From Siminovitchia terrae (GTDB lineage: Bacteria > Bacillota > Bacilli > Bacillales > Bacillaceae_C), in NCBI RefSeq assembly GCF_003605405.2, contig NZ_QYTW02000005.1, positions 116,936-164,402 of the forward strand: a DNA stretch of 47,467 bases, written 5' to 3'. Of the stretch, positions 7,837 to 16,916 are shown piece by piece. A program made the position numbers and the translations under genes. The notes under the pieces were generated by a model. The model did not search any database. It worked only from the letters and a program-made list of their open reading frames with translations, and had not been told where the DNA came from. The stretch's first letter is position 1. Each line of letters opens with the position of its first letter.

Positions 7837-8292
7837 ATGATCGAAGTCCGCAAAGCAGTTCTCAAGGATATTGATAGAGTCTACGAGCTTGTCAACCAGT
7901 ATGCCGATGAGGAGCTGCTGCTTCCGAGAACGCGTGAATCTCTAATTATTAATATACAGTCCATTTTTGTAGCGGAAGAAGGGGAGGAAGTTCTCGGCGT
8001 TGCCTGTCTTGCTGTACTTGGCCAGGACATGGCGGAGATTCGGTCTCTTGCTGTTGATGGGAAGGCACAAGGACGCGGAATTGGAAAAATATTAGTAGAA
8101 AAAATTGTCGGAGAAACAAAAAAATTGGGAATTTCCAAGCTGATTTCACTAACCTATCAAGTCGCGTTTTTTAAGAAATGCGGTTTTGATATTATACAAA
8201 AGGAAGAAATGCCGCAAAAGGTTTGGACAGATTGTATCCATTGTCCAAAATTTCCAGCATGTGATGAAGTCGCGATGGCTATCACCTTTTAA
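7837..8292 (+). CDS. short ArgA-like glutamate N-acetyltransferase
   Basis: A 151-residue single GNAT domain. The acetyl-CoA loop is seen in VDGKAQGRGIGKILVE, preceded by AEIRSLAV and followed by LTYQVAFFKKCGF. The C-terminal string WTDCIHCPKFPACDEVAM is characteristic of the short, kinase-domain-free N-acetylglutamate synthases. The expected reaction is acetyl-CoA plus glutamate to N-acetylglutamate, the first step of arginine synthesis. The ATG at 7837 is chosen because AAAAGGTGAT precedes it; another ATG at 7831 is too close to the site. Being divergent from argJ with shared ARG-like boxes supports the role. Confidence 0.8.
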   Translation: MIEVRKAVLKDIDRVYELVNQYADEELLLPRTRESLIINIQSIFVAEEGEEVLGVACLAVLGQDMAEIRSLAVDGKAQGRGIGKILVEKIVGETKKLGISKLISLTYQVAFFKKCGFDIIQKEEMPQKVWTDCIHCPKFPACDEVAMAITF

Positions 8293-8335
8293 CGGGTTAA
8301 CAAGAAAAAATGTCGAATTCTTGAAGATAATTAGA

Positions 8336-8365
8336 TTGACAGTCACTTTACATAGTTGCTATAGT
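8336..8365 (+). promoter_or_regulatory. promoter of gabT relic transcript
   Basis: TTGACA (8336-8341), 18 bases, TATAGT (8360-8365). An inverted repeat TTGACAGTC / GACTGTCAA (8336-8344 and 8412-8420) flanks the start region and could be an operator. Confidence 0.55.
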
Positions 8366-8466
8366 TATAACGTCATAGATAATTCATGACTGAATAATAC
8401 TATTTAAGAAGGACTGTCAAATCTAACCGGACTTTGTTGAAGAAGCAAAGCATAACGTAGATTTAG

Positions 8467-8542
8467 AGCCAGTTTACTTAATAAATGACCGTACTGTACA
8501 GCTTCACTGTCAAGAGGACATTTAAAGTAGAACTGGCTTTTT
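8467..8542 (+). terminator. leader terminator before gabT relic
   Basis: AGCCAGTTTACTT...AAATG pairs with CATTTAAAGTAGAACTGGCT and runs into TTTTT. It is about 100 bases after the promoter and upstream of the former aminotransferase gene, so it may be an attenuator. The AGCCAGTT arm recurs in the csiD leader terminator. Confidence 0.6.
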
Positions 8543-8635
8543 CTATTGGTTAGGAAAGCGTAAACAATAAGGGACAATAAAAGTTCAGGAATTGTCTTGT
8601 GCTTTTCTTTGTGCTTTGCATTTTTCGATCGAAAG

Positions 8636-9390
8636 AGGGGGAGGTTTATTCATTAGGGAGTAGGCCGAATGGCTTGTGAAAGGCGCCGTGCCAGAGGGGA
8701 ATGAATACATTAATTTCGCTGGAGGCATTGGATCCAAAACAGCGTCCATCATCTCCGCGAATCGTCAATGCTATTTAAGACCAACTGTCTAAGTTCATAC
8801 ACCAGTGTTGTGACGCCTTATGGTTATACATCCAACCGAAACCTGGAGATTTTCAAAAAAGACAATGCTTGCAACCAGTGGTGCAAAGGCAAATGAAAAC
8901 GCAATTAAATGAGCAAATCAGAAATCGCAATGTTTGACTATGTCCTTTCACTGACGGGTGTTTTTGACAAGAAAACTTAAACCTTCTCGGGTCACTACAG
9001 CATCCCTGCTACAGAAGTGATCGGTTACTTGGATGAAACTACCTGCAAACTTCTTTTAGTTTGAAGTGGACGCTGTTTGAGATGGGATTGAAGAGAAATC
9101 TGTTGGATTGTAGCGTGTGAATGGATAAAAATTCAATCAGTCTTTAACGGATTAAAGGGTCAATGTGAAACAATCGGTGATGAATGCGGTTTAGGCCGAT
9201 GTGTGTGCCATCGAACTTGTCATGGACAAAAACAGCCTGAAAAGGACTTACTCCCAATAGCGTACAGGAAGGCCCGATTATATTAAGATCAGGTCTTCGT
9301 TACAGTGGCTTACGCTACCTTCCTCCTTTGACAATGGACGAAAAAATCGACAAAGGATTAGCTATCTTAGAACGAGTCATAAAAGCTTAA
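8636..9390 (+). pseudogene. decayed gabT/davT-like aminotransferase
   Basis: No intact frame exists here, but several segments of a class III omega-aminotransferase can be read in shifting frames. In order: NEYINFAGGIG (N-terminal cofactor region), DQLSKFIHQC, TMLATSGAKANENAIK (family motif), CAIELVMDKNSLK, and the C-terminus YLPPLTMDEKIDKGLAILERVIKA ending at TAA 9388-9390. The stretch is about 750 bases where about 1300 are expected, so there are frameshifts plus internal deletions, including the Lys cofactor region. It lies directly upstream of the semialdehyde dehydrogenase, the usual gabTD/davTD order, so its loss removes the 5-aminovalerate or GABA transaminase of this locus. Confidence 0.85.
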
Positions 9391-9428
9391 TCAAAAGAAC
9401 GAATGAACACTTAGGGAGAGTGAATATT

Positions 9429-10877
9429 GTGACAAATTACTTGAACTTTATTAATGGAGAATGGGTTAGTGCTTCTTCTGGAGAAAAACATGAACACTTT
9501 AATCCTGCCAATCCATCTGAAAGCATTGGATTTACTGAAGTTTCAACTGTAGAAGATGTAGAAAAAGCGATTGAGGCTGCAAAAGCTGCCGCAGCAGGCT
9601 GGAAAGCCATGTCTTCAGTCAATCGAGGTGAAATCCTCCGAAAAGCAGCTGATATTTTAGAAGAGCGCGCTGATGATATTGCAAAAACAGCTACTCAAGA
9701 AATGGGTAAAAGATTCATCGAAACTAAAGGTGAAGCACTTAGAGGGGCATCTATCCTAAGGTACTATGCTCAAGAAGGAATGCGCAAAAAGGGCGAAGTT
9801 CTTCCTTCAGCGGCTAACGGAACTACTTTGCTTGCAGTACGTGTACCTGTTGGAGTTGTGGCAGCGATCACACCTTGGAATTTCCCGATTGCTATTCCAA
9901 TTTGGAAAATGGCTCCTGCTCTTGTTTTTGGAAACCCAGTCGTATGGAAACCAGGGCAAGAAACAGGAATTACAGCCACAAAAGTGGCAAAAGTATTTGA
10001 AGATGCAGGGCTACCTGCCGGAGTTCTTAACCTCGTATTGGGTAGAGGCTCTGTAATCGGCGATGTACTTACAACGCATAAAGACGTAGCGGCAGTTACT
10101 TTCACGGGGTCAAATGCGGTTGGTCAAAATATCGCAAAATTAGCGACTGCTAATGGAAAGAAATTCCAACTTGAGCTTGGCGGTAAAAACCCTGCCGTTG
10201 TTCTTGAAGATGCAAACCTTGATCTTGCTGCACGCCTTGTTGTGGAAGGTGCTATGAAGCAAACTGGCCAGCGCTGTACTGCAACAAGCCGCGCTTATGT
10301 CGAAGCGAGCATTTACGATGAGTTTGTTGAGAAAGTAATTGAAAATGCGAAGCAAATCACAATTGGAGATGGTCTCCAAGAGGGCATCACAATGGGACCT
10401 GTTGCATCCAAAAAGCAGTTTGACACAGTTACTGGCTATATCCAAAAAGGTAAAGATGAAGGGGCTGAACTTCTATATGGAGGCAGCGCTTTAGATATCA
10501 ATGGAGGATATTACATCGAACCAACAATTTTTGGAAATGCTACTCACGAAATGTCGATTGTGAATGAAGAAATCTTCGGCCCAGTTGTAGCACTGATGAA
10601 AGTGGCTGATTATAACGAAGCACTTCAAAAAGCCAATGATACAATTTACGGATTAAGTGCTGCTGTATTCACAGATAGCCTTGAAAAAGCCTTCCACTTC
10701 ATGGAAAACAGTGAAGTTGGAATGGTTCAGATCAATGGTGAAACTGGTGGTGCGGAACCACAGGCTCCGTTTGGTGGAACAAAAGCTTCAGGCCAAGGCC
10801 CGAAAGAGCAAGGACAGTCAGCAGTTGAGTTCTTTACAACAAATAAGACTGTAACTATTAATCCATATACCAAGTAA
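9429..10877 (+). CDS. semialdehyde dehydrogenase (GabD/DavD-like)
   Basis: A 482-residue NAD(P)-dependent aldehyde dehydrogenase. Catalytic residues are in place: Asn151 (TPWNFP), Glu249 (LELGGKNP) and the nucleophile Cys283 (TGQRCTAT). The start is GTG 9429, eight bases after AGGGAGAG; a GTG at 9420 overlaps that site. It resembles the succinate/2-oxoglutarate semialdehyde dehydrogenases of Bacillus. Between a decayed gabT and a csiD-lhgO locus, the most likely reaction is glutarate semialdehyde to glutarate, feeding CsiD. Succinate semialdehyde is the alternative. The expected partner transaminase is decayed, so the semialdehyde would have to come from elsewhere, perhaps the class III aminotransferase at 23985. 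Confidence 0.9.
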   Translation: MTNYLNFINGEWVSASSGEKHEHFNPANPSESIGFTEVSTVEDVEKAIEAAKAAAAGWKAMSSVNRGEILRKAADILEERADDIAKTATQEMGKRFIETKGEALRGASILRYYAQEGMRKKGEVLPSAANGTTLLAVRVPVGVVAAITPWNFPIAIPIWKMAPALVFGNPVVWKPGQETGITATKVAKVFEDAGLPAGVLNLVLGRGSVIGDVLTTHKDVAAVTFTGSNAVGQNIAKLATANGKKFQLELGGKNPAVVLEDANLDLAARLVVEGAMKQTGQRCTATSRAYVEASIYDEFVEKVIENAKQITIGDGLQEGITMGPVASKKQFDTVTGYIQKGKDEGAELLYGGSALDINGGYYIEPTIFGNATHEMSIVNEEIFGPVVALMKVADYNEALQKANDTIYGLSAAVFTDSLEKAFHFMENSEVGMVQINGETGGAEPQAPFGGTKASGQGPKEQGQSAVEFFTTNKTVTINPYTK

Positions 10878-11368
10878 TGACATAAGCGAAAGCGCCGTTG
10901 TTCCACAACTGCAACAGAGAATTGACTTAACCTTGTGGAAATCGGTGTTGCAGCTAAATGTTGTATCAATGATAATGAAGTTTTTATCATTTTCTTTAAT
11001 GAAATCAATTACCTGCCGAAAGTGACAGTCTTTCGGCAGGAACCTTCAATTAAAGAGCAAGCATCTGTCTGTAGGCATCTCTAGCAATCTGGAAAAGCAC
11101 GGCTATGAAATGATCAGATTGACTAGGGGAAAGCCTGTTAGTCGATTGACACTGGTCTAAACAACGCCGCACTACTTTGGATTTGGGAGGCTTAGACAGG
11201 GCATCCTGTCGCTTCGCTTGCATGAGTACTTCCTGTGCGTCGGTGGCATATGAACGCCACCCCAGAACGCAACATGTCTATATCCGATAAATAAATCGGG
11301 ACAAGAAAATCAAGACTTTCAGAGCTATAGAGAAAAACGTAAGCTTTTTTTAATATTGGACAACAATC
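10878..11368. other. non-coding, hairpin-rich interval
   Basis: No credible gene. Short hairpins are visible: a perfect CCTGCCGAAAG stem (11012-11040), GACAGG-GCAT-CCTGTC, and GGTGGC-N8-GCCACC. The stretch reads like eroded former sequence or an old repeat, but no protein fragment could be recognised. Confidence 0.4.
11012..11040 (+). terminator. hairpin downstream of semialdehyde dehydrogenase
   Basis: CCTGCCGAAAG and CTTTCGGCAGG form a perfect 11 bp stem. The T-run after it is poor (AACCTTCAATT), so it is a weak terminator or an mRNA 3' end stabiliser. Confidence 0.5.
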
Positions 11369-11415
11369 AAAGCACTTGTTGGCACCAAGTCTGCTTTGTG
11401 AGAAAGTGCTTTTTA
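11369..11415 (+). terminator. leader terminator before APC permease
   Basis: AAGCACTT (11370-11377) pairs with AAGTGCTT (11404-11411) followed by TTT. It ends 34 bases before the permease start, so it controls entry into that gene rather than ending an upstream one. Confidence 0.55.
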
Positions 11416-11448
11416 CTAGAAGGAAGAATATAACAAAGGAGAAAGAAA

Positions 11449-12840
11449 ATGGACAATAATAAGCAAGAGGTTCAAAAGGTATTATCCCGTTGGGACGTCC
11501 TATTTTTAGCTTTTGGCGCCATGATTGGATGGGGCTGGGTCGTTATGTCCGGAGAATGGATTCTTGGGGCTGGTACAATCGGTGCAATGATCGCATTCGT
11601 TTTAGGTGGAATACTTGTAATTTTTGTTGGTCTAACTTATGCCGAACTTGCATCTTCTATGCCTACTACAGGTGGAGCACTTATTTATGTTTTTAGGGGT
11701 GTCGGGCCAAAATCAGCTTTTATAGCAGCGTGGATGCTCGCACTTGGGTACATTTCAGTTGTAGCTTTTGAAGCCGTAGCGCTTCCAACAGTTATTGAAT
11801 ATATATTCCCAAATTATAAAGTAGGCTATATGTATACAATCAATGATTATGAAGTTTACGCTTCATGGGTATTAGTTGGTGTTGGGGCCTCTATTTTTGT
11901 AACAATTATTAACTATTTAGGTGTAAAATCTGCAGCCTTCCTGCAAATGGTTTTAACTATTATTATTGCACTTATCGGTTTATTGCTTATCTTTGGTGGG
12001 GTTTTCAATGGAGAAGCAGCCAATTCAGACCCATTGTTTGTTGGCGGTATTGGCGGTATCATGGTTGTTGCTATTATGACACCTTTCATGTTTGTTGGAT
12101 TTGATGTTATTCCTCAAACTGCTGAAGAAATGAATGTTCCTGCTAAAGCTATTGGAAAAATCCTGATTTTGTCGGTTGTTTTGGCTGTTATTTGGTATGT
12201 TGCGGTCATACTGGCTGTTGCTTTGGGATTAGACAAGGATTCTATGGCTGCTTCAACACTTCCAACTGCTGATGCCATGGTTGCTATTTTTGGAAGTGAC
12301 ATTTGGGGAATTGTATTGATTCTTGGTGGTATCGCTGGAATTCTCACAAGCTGGAACGCCTTTATTATTGGGGGAAGCCGTATCTTGTATGCAATGGCAG
12401 ATAAAAAGATGATTCCTGCCTGGTTCGGTAAACTTGATGCTAAGCATGGTACACCTACAAATTCCGTATTATTCATTGGTGCATTGGCTACTGTAGCTCC
12501 ATTGCTTGGCCGACCTATGCTTGTCTGGCTTGTAGATGCAGGTGGACTCGCTATTGTTATCGGTTATTTACTAGCAGCTGTTGCTTTCGTACAGCTTCGT
12601 AAAAATGAGCCGAATATGGTGCGGCCTTTCCGAGCTGGAAAATCAAGTATTGTCGGATGGATTGCGATCATCTTGAGTATTTTCTTTGTTATTCTTTACA
12701 TGCCAGGTATGCCAGCAGCTCTAGTATGGCCATATGAGTGGGCTATTTTCGCTGGATGGACAATTCTTGGTATTATTCTCATGATTGCAATGAGGGAAAA
12801 CTTCCCTAAAGAAAAACTGAAATATATTGATAAAGAATAA
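11449..12840 (+). CDS. APC-family amino acid permease
   Basis: A 463-residue membrane transporter with about 12 membrane segments. The first helix holds the APC substrate-binding signature FGAMIGWGWVV. MPTTGGALIYVFRGVGP (about 69-85), MTPFMFVGFDVIPQTAEEM and GGSRILYAMADKKMIPAWF are all APC-type. Start ATG 11449 with AAAGGAGAAAG. It sits between the semialdehyde dehydrogenase and the GntR gene of the glutarate locus, so it probably imports a lysine-derived substrate such as 5-aminovalerate, lysine or a related amino acid. Substrate cannot be fixed from sequence. A terminator in its leader suggests separate regulation. Confidence 0.9.
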   Translation: MDNNKQEVQKVLSRWDVLFLAFGAMIGWGWVVMSGEWILGAGTIGAMIAFVLGGILVIFVGLTYAELASSMPTTGGALIYVFRGVGPKSAFIAAWMLALGYISVVAFEAVALPTVIEYIFPNYKVGYMYTINDYEVYASWVLVGVGASIFVTIINYLGVKSAAFLQMVLTIIIALIGLLLIFGGVFNGEAANSDPLFVGGIGGIMVVAIMTPFMFVGFDVIPQTAEEMNVPAKAIGKILILSVVLAVIWYVAVILAVALGLDKDSMAASTLPTADAMVAIFGSDIWGIVLILGGIAGILTSWNAFIIGGSRILYAMADKKMIPAWFGKLDAKHGTPTNSVLFIGALATVAPLLGRPMLVWLVDAGGLAIVIGYLLAAVAFVQLRKNEPNMVRPFRAGKSSIVGWIAIILSIFFVILYMPGMPAALVWPYEWAIFAGWTILGIILMIAMRENFPKEKLKYIDKE

Positions 12841-12905
12841 AACGACGGGGTCAGACCCCCAGCACGTTAAAGTGGTAGCATATTAACGCAGTGGGGGACT
12901 GACCC
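12841..12905. repeat. GGGGTCAGACCCCC-type palindromic repeat
   Basis: GGGGTCAGACCCCC (12847-12860) and GGGGGACTGACCC (12893-12904) form an imperfect inverted repeat of about 60 bases with TTAA in both arms. I recall similar GGGGTCAGACCCC elements as scattered intergenic sequences in Bacillus genomes; only one copy is in this window. Confidence 0.55.
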
Positions 12906-12916
12906 TAATATTGATG

Positions 12917-12957
12917 AAATTGAATCCAATCTCACGAAGATTGGATTCAATTTTTTT
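12917..12957 (+). terminator. terminator of APC permease
   Basis: ATTGAATCCAATCT pairs perfectly with AGATTGGATTCAAT and is followed by TTTTTTG. Confidence 0.85.
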
Positions 12958-13032
12958 GTTTTTCTCCCTTGAAAGCCATATTTTTGTATGATAAACTCTA
13001 AATTGTATCCAAAGTGAATTGAGGTGGATATT

Positions 13033-13695
13033 TTGCCAGAGAAATTGGCACAACATAAGTCGACAGTTGTTAAAAATGTCACGAAACGCCTGAGAGAAGT
13101 CATTTTGGACGGTACTTTGAAAAAGGGTGACCGGTTGATTCAGGAAGAGTGGGCAGAGAAGCTGGAAGTCAGCAGAATGCCGATTCGAGAAGCACTTACA
13201 CAACTGCAAATGGAAGGGCTCGTAGAAATCGTCCCTCACAAGGGCGCAGTTGTCACCCCTATTACAAAGGAGAATATAGAGGAAATATACTATATTCGGT
13301 CTATGCTGGAAGGGCTCGCAGTAGAAAAGTCACTTCCGTATTTGACGGATGAGGACAAGCAGGATTTGCATGATATCGTGGTTCAGATGGAAACGCTGGA
13401 TTTGACAGATGAGACAAATGGAGAGTATATCCGTCTGAATGCAGCATTTCACCAAATCCTTATGAGAGGCTGTCCTTGGCCAAGGCTTCGTAAAATGGTT
13501 GAAACTCTAGGTATTTCACCCATAGCACCAAATCTCCTGATTGATTATTACCAGGAGACACAGCAGGAGCACAGGCTCATCTATGAGGCTGCTTTAAGAG
13601 GAGATCCGGCTGAACTGCAAGCTGCAGTGGAGTATCATATTTTGCGTACAAAAAATAATTTAATAGATTGTATGGAAAGCATCAGAAAAGCGTAA
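13033..13695 (+). CDS. GntR/FadR-subfamily regulator (CsiR-like)
   Basis: A 220-residue regulator with an N-terminal winged HTH (KGDRLIQEEWAEKLEVSRMPIREALTQLQMEGLVEIVPHKGAVV, about residues 33-76) and a C-terminal FCD ligand domain. FCD-type metal and ligand features are visible in YIRSMLEGLAVE, RLNAAFHQILM and EHRLIYEAALRGDP. The start is TTG 13033, five bases after GAGGTGG; a GTG at 13024 overlaps that site. It is adjacent to lhgO and in the csiD locus, matching CsiR of E. coli and GcdR of Pseudomonas, which respond to glutarate. Repression of the glutarate genes is therefore expected, but no operator was established. Confidence 0.85.
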   Translation: MPEKLAQHKSTVVKNVTKRLREVILDGTLKKGDRLIQEEWAEKLEVSRMPIREALTQLQMEGLVEIVPHKGAVVTPITKENIEEIYYIRSMLEGLAVEKSLPYLTDEDKQDLHDIVVQMETLDLTDETNGEYIRLNAAFHQILMRGCPWPRLRKMVETLGISPIAPNLLIDYYQETQQEHRLIYEAALRGDPAELQAAVEYHILRTKNNLIDCMESIRKA

Positions 13696-13873
13696 ATGCC
13701 CATTAGCGACGGAAACTGGACAGAAATACGAAGACATGAATCAGCGTGGGCAAATAAGACGATTCCCGAGAAGGCTGTACTTCACGCCGACTACAGGGAA
13801 TGGGCTTATGACCTCAAGGGCTAGTTGCTGGAGTTAAACAAAACAAAAAAGCATTAAATGGAGGCATAAAATT

Positions 13874-15091
13874 ATGTATGATTTCGCAATTGTAGGCGGC
13901 GGTATTGTAGGTTTATCAACAGGTATGGCCATTTACGACAGATTCCCAAATGCAAAAGTCGTTGTCATTGAAAAAGAAGGTTCAGTGGCTGAACATCAAA
14001 CTGGACATAACAGTGGGGTTATTCACTCTGGAATCTACTACAAGCCTGGAAGCTTCAAAGCGCGTTTTGCTAGACAAGGCAGTCAGTCAATGAGAGAATT
14101 CGCGGAAAAATATGACATCGCTCACGATATTTGCGGTAAAGTCATTGTTGCAACAAAGCAGGAAGAGCTTCCTCTCCTTGATAACTTGTATGAGAGAGGC
14201 TTGCAAAACGAGCTTGCTATTACAAAAATCAGTAAAGAAGAATTAAATGAAATTGAACCACATGTTGCTGGTCTTGGTGCGATTCGTGTTCCAATGGCTG
14301 GGATCATTAATTATAAGCAGGTAAGTGAAAAATTCGCAGAAATTATTCAAGAGCGCGGCGGCGATATTCTCTTGAACACAAAAGTTGAGAAAATCAACGA
14401 AGGTTCTGACTCTGTTGTTATTGAAACTACTAACGGAACGGTTAAAGCTAGCCTGGTCATCAACTGTGCAGGACTTCACAGTGACCGAGTAGCTGCGGCC
14501 GCAGGGTATAAAACAGATATGAAAATTCTTCCGTTCCGCGGGGAATATTATAAATTAATACCTGAAAAACGTCATTTGGTCAAACACTTGATTTATCCGG
14601 TTCCTAATCCAAAATTCCCGTTCCTTGGCGTTCACTTTACGCGCATGATCAGCGGGGAAGTTGATGCAGGTCCTAACGCTGTGTTGGCATTTAAGCGTGA
14701 AGGTTACAAAAAGATTGATTTCAGTGCAAGGGATTTAGCAGAAAGCCTCGCATTCAAAGGCTTATGGAAAATGGCTGGAAAGTTCGCAAAAGAAGGATTG
14801 GATGAATACGTCCGCTCCTTCAGCAAGGCACAATTTACAAAAAGTCTCCAAGCTTTGATCCCTGAAATCCAGGAGGATGACTTAATTCCAGCACCGGCCG
14901 GTGTTCGTGCTCAAGCACTCAAGGACGACGGTTCAATGGTTGATGACTTCAACATCATCATGGGGGATAGAACGATTCATGTATGTAACGCGCCATCACC
15001 AGCTGCGACTGCATCCATTGAAATAGGGAAAGAAGTGGTTAGACGTATCCCTGAACAAGCACATCTGAAAGAAGCAGCTGTAACATTATAA
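13874..15091 (+). CDS. lhgO: L-2-hydroxyglutarate oxidase/dehydrogenase
   Basis: A 405-residue FAD-dependent DAO-family enzyme. It begins with the dinucleotide fold FAIVGGGIVGLSTGMAI and continues with HQTGHNSGVIHSGIYYKPGS (about 55-74), which is diagnostic of LhgO/L2HGDH, and the C-terminal PAPAGVRAQALKDDGSMVDDF. It oxidises L-2-hydroxyglutarate to 2-oxoglutarate and passes electrons to the membrane quinone pool. Together with CsiD it turns glutarate into a TCA-cycle intermediate. ATGGAGGC precedes the ATG. It follows the GntR gene and is followed after 24 bases by a DUF3870-type gene. Confidence 0.95.
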   Translation: MYDFAIVGGGIVGLSTGMAIYDRFPNAKVVVIEKEGSVAEHQTGHNSGVIHSGIYYKPGSFKARFARQGSQSMREFAEKYDIAHDICGKVIVATKQEELPLLDNLYERGLQNELAITKISKEELNEIEPHVAGLGAIRVPMAGIINYKQVSEKFAEIIQERGGDILLNTKVEKINEGSDSVVIETTNGTVKASLVINCAGLHSDRVAAAAGYKTDMKILPFRGEYYKLIPEKRHLVKHLIYPVPNPKFPFLGVHFTRMISGEVDAGPNAVLAFKREGYKKIDFSARDLAESLAFKGLWKMAGKFAKEGLDEYVRSFSKAQFTKSLQALIPEIQEDDLIPAPAGVRAQALKDDGSMVDDFNIIMGDRTIHVCNAPSPAATASIEIGKEVVRRIPEQAHLKEAAVTL

Positions 15092-15115
15092 TGATTGAAA
15101 GAGGAGATTAAATCC

Positions 15116-15445
15116 ATGGAGTTCAATGCCAAGACAATGTTTATAGCCGGTCATGCACGCTTGCCACAGGGAATGGCTGCAAAAAGTGTGTATGAAACTT
15201 TGACGATTACAGCTGAAGTAGATGTGAAGTACGGGGTTATTTTGAAAGCCTCTGCTACGCTTGCAACAGAACATGGCAGTGATTTTATCGGGCGTCTTTT
15301 ACGCGGGACGAGCTTAAAGGATGGAATCGATGAACAGATGGAAGCCATCCAGACGTACTACCGTGGAAAAGCAACGAATGCACTCATTGCTGCAATGAAG
15401 GACCTTGATCTCCATTACAAACAAATCACGGCGGCTGAAAAATAA
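15116..15445 (+). CDS. DUF3870-type small protein
   Basis: A 109-residue soluble protein that I place in the DUF3870 group from the opening TMFIAGHARLPQGMAAKSVYETLTI, the central hydrophobic strand VDVKYGVILKASATLAT and the closing FIGRLLRGTSLKDG. No catalytic function is known to me. GAGGAGATTAAATCC precedes ATG 15116; the frame is open upstream without a better site. It is the last gene before a strong terminator and is cotranscribed with lhgO, so a supporting role in hydroxyglutarate metabolism or in binding a small acid is possible but unproven. Confidence 0.7.
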   Translation: MEFNAKTMFIAGHARLPQGMAAKSVYETLTITAEVDVKYGVILKASATLATEHGSDFIGRLLRGTSLKDGIDEQMEAIQTYYRGKATNALIAAMKDLDLHYKQITAAEK

Positions 15446-15460
15446 TATTCGTTTGGTAAT

Positions 15461-15504
15461 AAAAAGGCCCTTTCGGCGTGTGAACGCTGAAAGGGTCCTT
15501 TTTA
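15461..15504 (+). terminator. terminator of lhgO operon
   Basis: AAAAAGGCCCTTTCGGCG pairs with CGCTGAAAGGGTCCTTTTT across TGTGAA, ending in a T-run. The stem is flanked by A and T tracts and could also stop opposing transcription. Confidence 0.85.
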
Positions 15505-15641
15505 TCATCCAACCGAGAATACTCGCGACTTCAGTCGTGTAAATGAATCGGCTTTTGTTTAGATAAGTGAGATTTTTCATTCATATGTTAAAATAGTATA
15601 GAGGTGTCTGTCTATCAAAGCAATGAAGTGAGGTGAGTCCA

Positions 15642-16787
15642 ATGCTGCGGCACAAAGCCTACAAGTTTCGTATCTATCCAACGAAAGAACAAGAAATCTT
15701 CATCGCTAAAACCATCGGTTGTTCCAGGTTTGTCTATAACCACTTTCTTCATCGTTGGAGTACGACGTATGCTCAAACTGGAAAAGGTTTGTCCTATGAG
15801 GCTTGTTCTGCCTTACTTCCTCAAATGAAAAGGGAAGAAGCCACTTGCTGGCTAAAAGAAGTCGATAGCACGGCCCTTCAATCCTCTCTAAAAAATCTGG
15901 CTGATTCCTTTTCACGCTTTTTCAACAAACAGAATCATCAACCAAAATTCAAAAGTAAAAAGAATCCGGTTCAAAGCTATACAACCAAAAATGTGAATAA
16001 TAGTGTCGAACTGAAAGAGAAACACGTGAAGCTGCCTAAGCTAGGTCTAGTGGCTTGCGCTAAAAGTCAAGAACCGAAAGGGCGTATCCTGAATGCCACG
16101 ATTCGCCAACATGCGAGCGGAACATTCTACGTGTCTTTGTTATGCGAAGAAGACATCCACGAGCTTCCTAAAACAGGCTCTCCTGTTGGCGTTGACTTGG
16201 GGATCACTGACTTTGCGATTCTTTCTGATGGTCGTAAAGTTGATAATAATCGATTCACTTCCAGAATGGAAAAGAAACTCAAACGTGAACAACGTAAGTT
16301 GTCCAGACGTGCCCTCATTGCTAAGAAAAAGGGTATAAATCTCTTTGAAGCGAAAAATTATCAGAAACAAAAGCGTAAAGTCGCAAAATTGCACGAGAAA
16401 GTCATGAATCAGCGTACCGATTTTCTGAATAAGCTCAGTACAGAGATCATCAAAAACCACGATATCATCTGTATAGAAGACTTAAACACAAAAGGGATGC
16501 TGCGTAATCATAAACTAGCCAAAAGCATATCGGATGTATCATGGTCTAGCTTTGTCACGAAATTACAATACAAGGCTGAGTGGTACGGTCGTGAAATCAT
16601 TAAAGTAGATCAATGGTTTCCATCCAGTCAGATTTGTTCTGGATGTGGACACCAAGAAGGAAAGAAAGCTCTCCACATTCGAGAGTGGACTTGTCCAGCA
16701 TGTCGAGCTCACCATGACCGTGATATTAATGCCAGTAAAAATGTCTTGGCCGAAGGTCTGAGAGTACACGCTTTAAGCCTAGGCTAG
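15642..16787 (+). CDS. tnpB: TnpB RNA-guided endonuclease, intact
   Basis: A 381-residue TnpB, the Cas12-related nuclease of IS200/IS605 elements, which cuts DNA guided by the omegaRNA. The N-terminal HTH-like segment begins HKAYKFRIYPTKEQE. The RuvC triad is intact: Asp185 in GVDLGITDFAI, Glu279 in CIEDLNTKGM and Asp361 in HHDRDINAS. The zinc-finger cysteines are present (CSGCGH and CPAC). ATG 15642 is preferred because AGGTGAGTCCA precedes it; the frame extends to a GTG nine bases upstream. No transposase TnpA is encoded nearby, so the element is either dependent on another copy or immobile. Confidence 0.93.
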   Translation: MLRHKAYKFRIYPTKEQEIFIAKTIGCSRFVYNHFLHRWSTTYAQTGKGLSYEACSALLPQMKREEATCWLKEVDSTALQSSLKNLADSFSRFFNKQNHQPKFKSKKNPVQSYTTKNVNNSVELKEKHVKLPKLGLVACAKSQEPKGRILNATIRQHASGTFYVSLLCEEDIHELPKTGSPVGVDLGITDFAILSDGRKVDNNRFTSRMEKKLKREQRKLSRRALIAKKKGINLFEAKNYQKQKRKVAKLHEKVMNQRTDFLNKLSTEIIKNHDIICIEDLNTKGMLRNHKLAKSISDVSWSSFVTKLQYKAEWYGREIIKVDQWFPSSQICSGCGHQEGKKALHIREWTCPACRAHHDRDINASKNVLAEGLRVHALSLG

Positions 16788-16794
16788 CTAAACA

Positions 16795-16916
16795 AAGAAC
16801 CGTAGGAACTATGGGGATAGCTTGGTCCATAAGAGAAACCGCTGTTGGTAAAGAAATACGCCAACAAGTATGCTCTCTTCCCAAGAATCTCGTGACTTTA
16901 GTCATGAGAGGTTCAA
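16795..16916 (+). ncRNA. omegaRNA of intact tnpB
   Basis: After the tnpB stop, AACCGTAGGAACTATGGGG (from 16799) matches the omegaRNA segment of the first tnpB at 512-530. It is followed by a paired region and by the terminal stem CTCGTGACT/AGTCATGAG ending GGTTCAA at 16916. By family rule the guide would be the sequence just beyond 16916 (ATGGAGATTTTTGACATC). Boundaries are inferred. Confidence 0.55.

Larger units (their letters stand above)
15512..16916 (+). mobile_element. IS200/IS605-family tnpB-only element
   Basis: An intact tnpB is flanked by candidate ends: on the left a small hairpin GCGACTTCAGTCGTG near 15525-15539, on the right the omegaRNA tail with CTCGTGACTTTAGTCATGAG and terminal GGTTCAA at 16916. 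There are no inverted terminal repeats, as expected for the family, and no tnpA. The left boundary is approximate. It sits between the lhgO operon terminator and csiD and separates the two catabolic genes. Confidence 0.6.
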
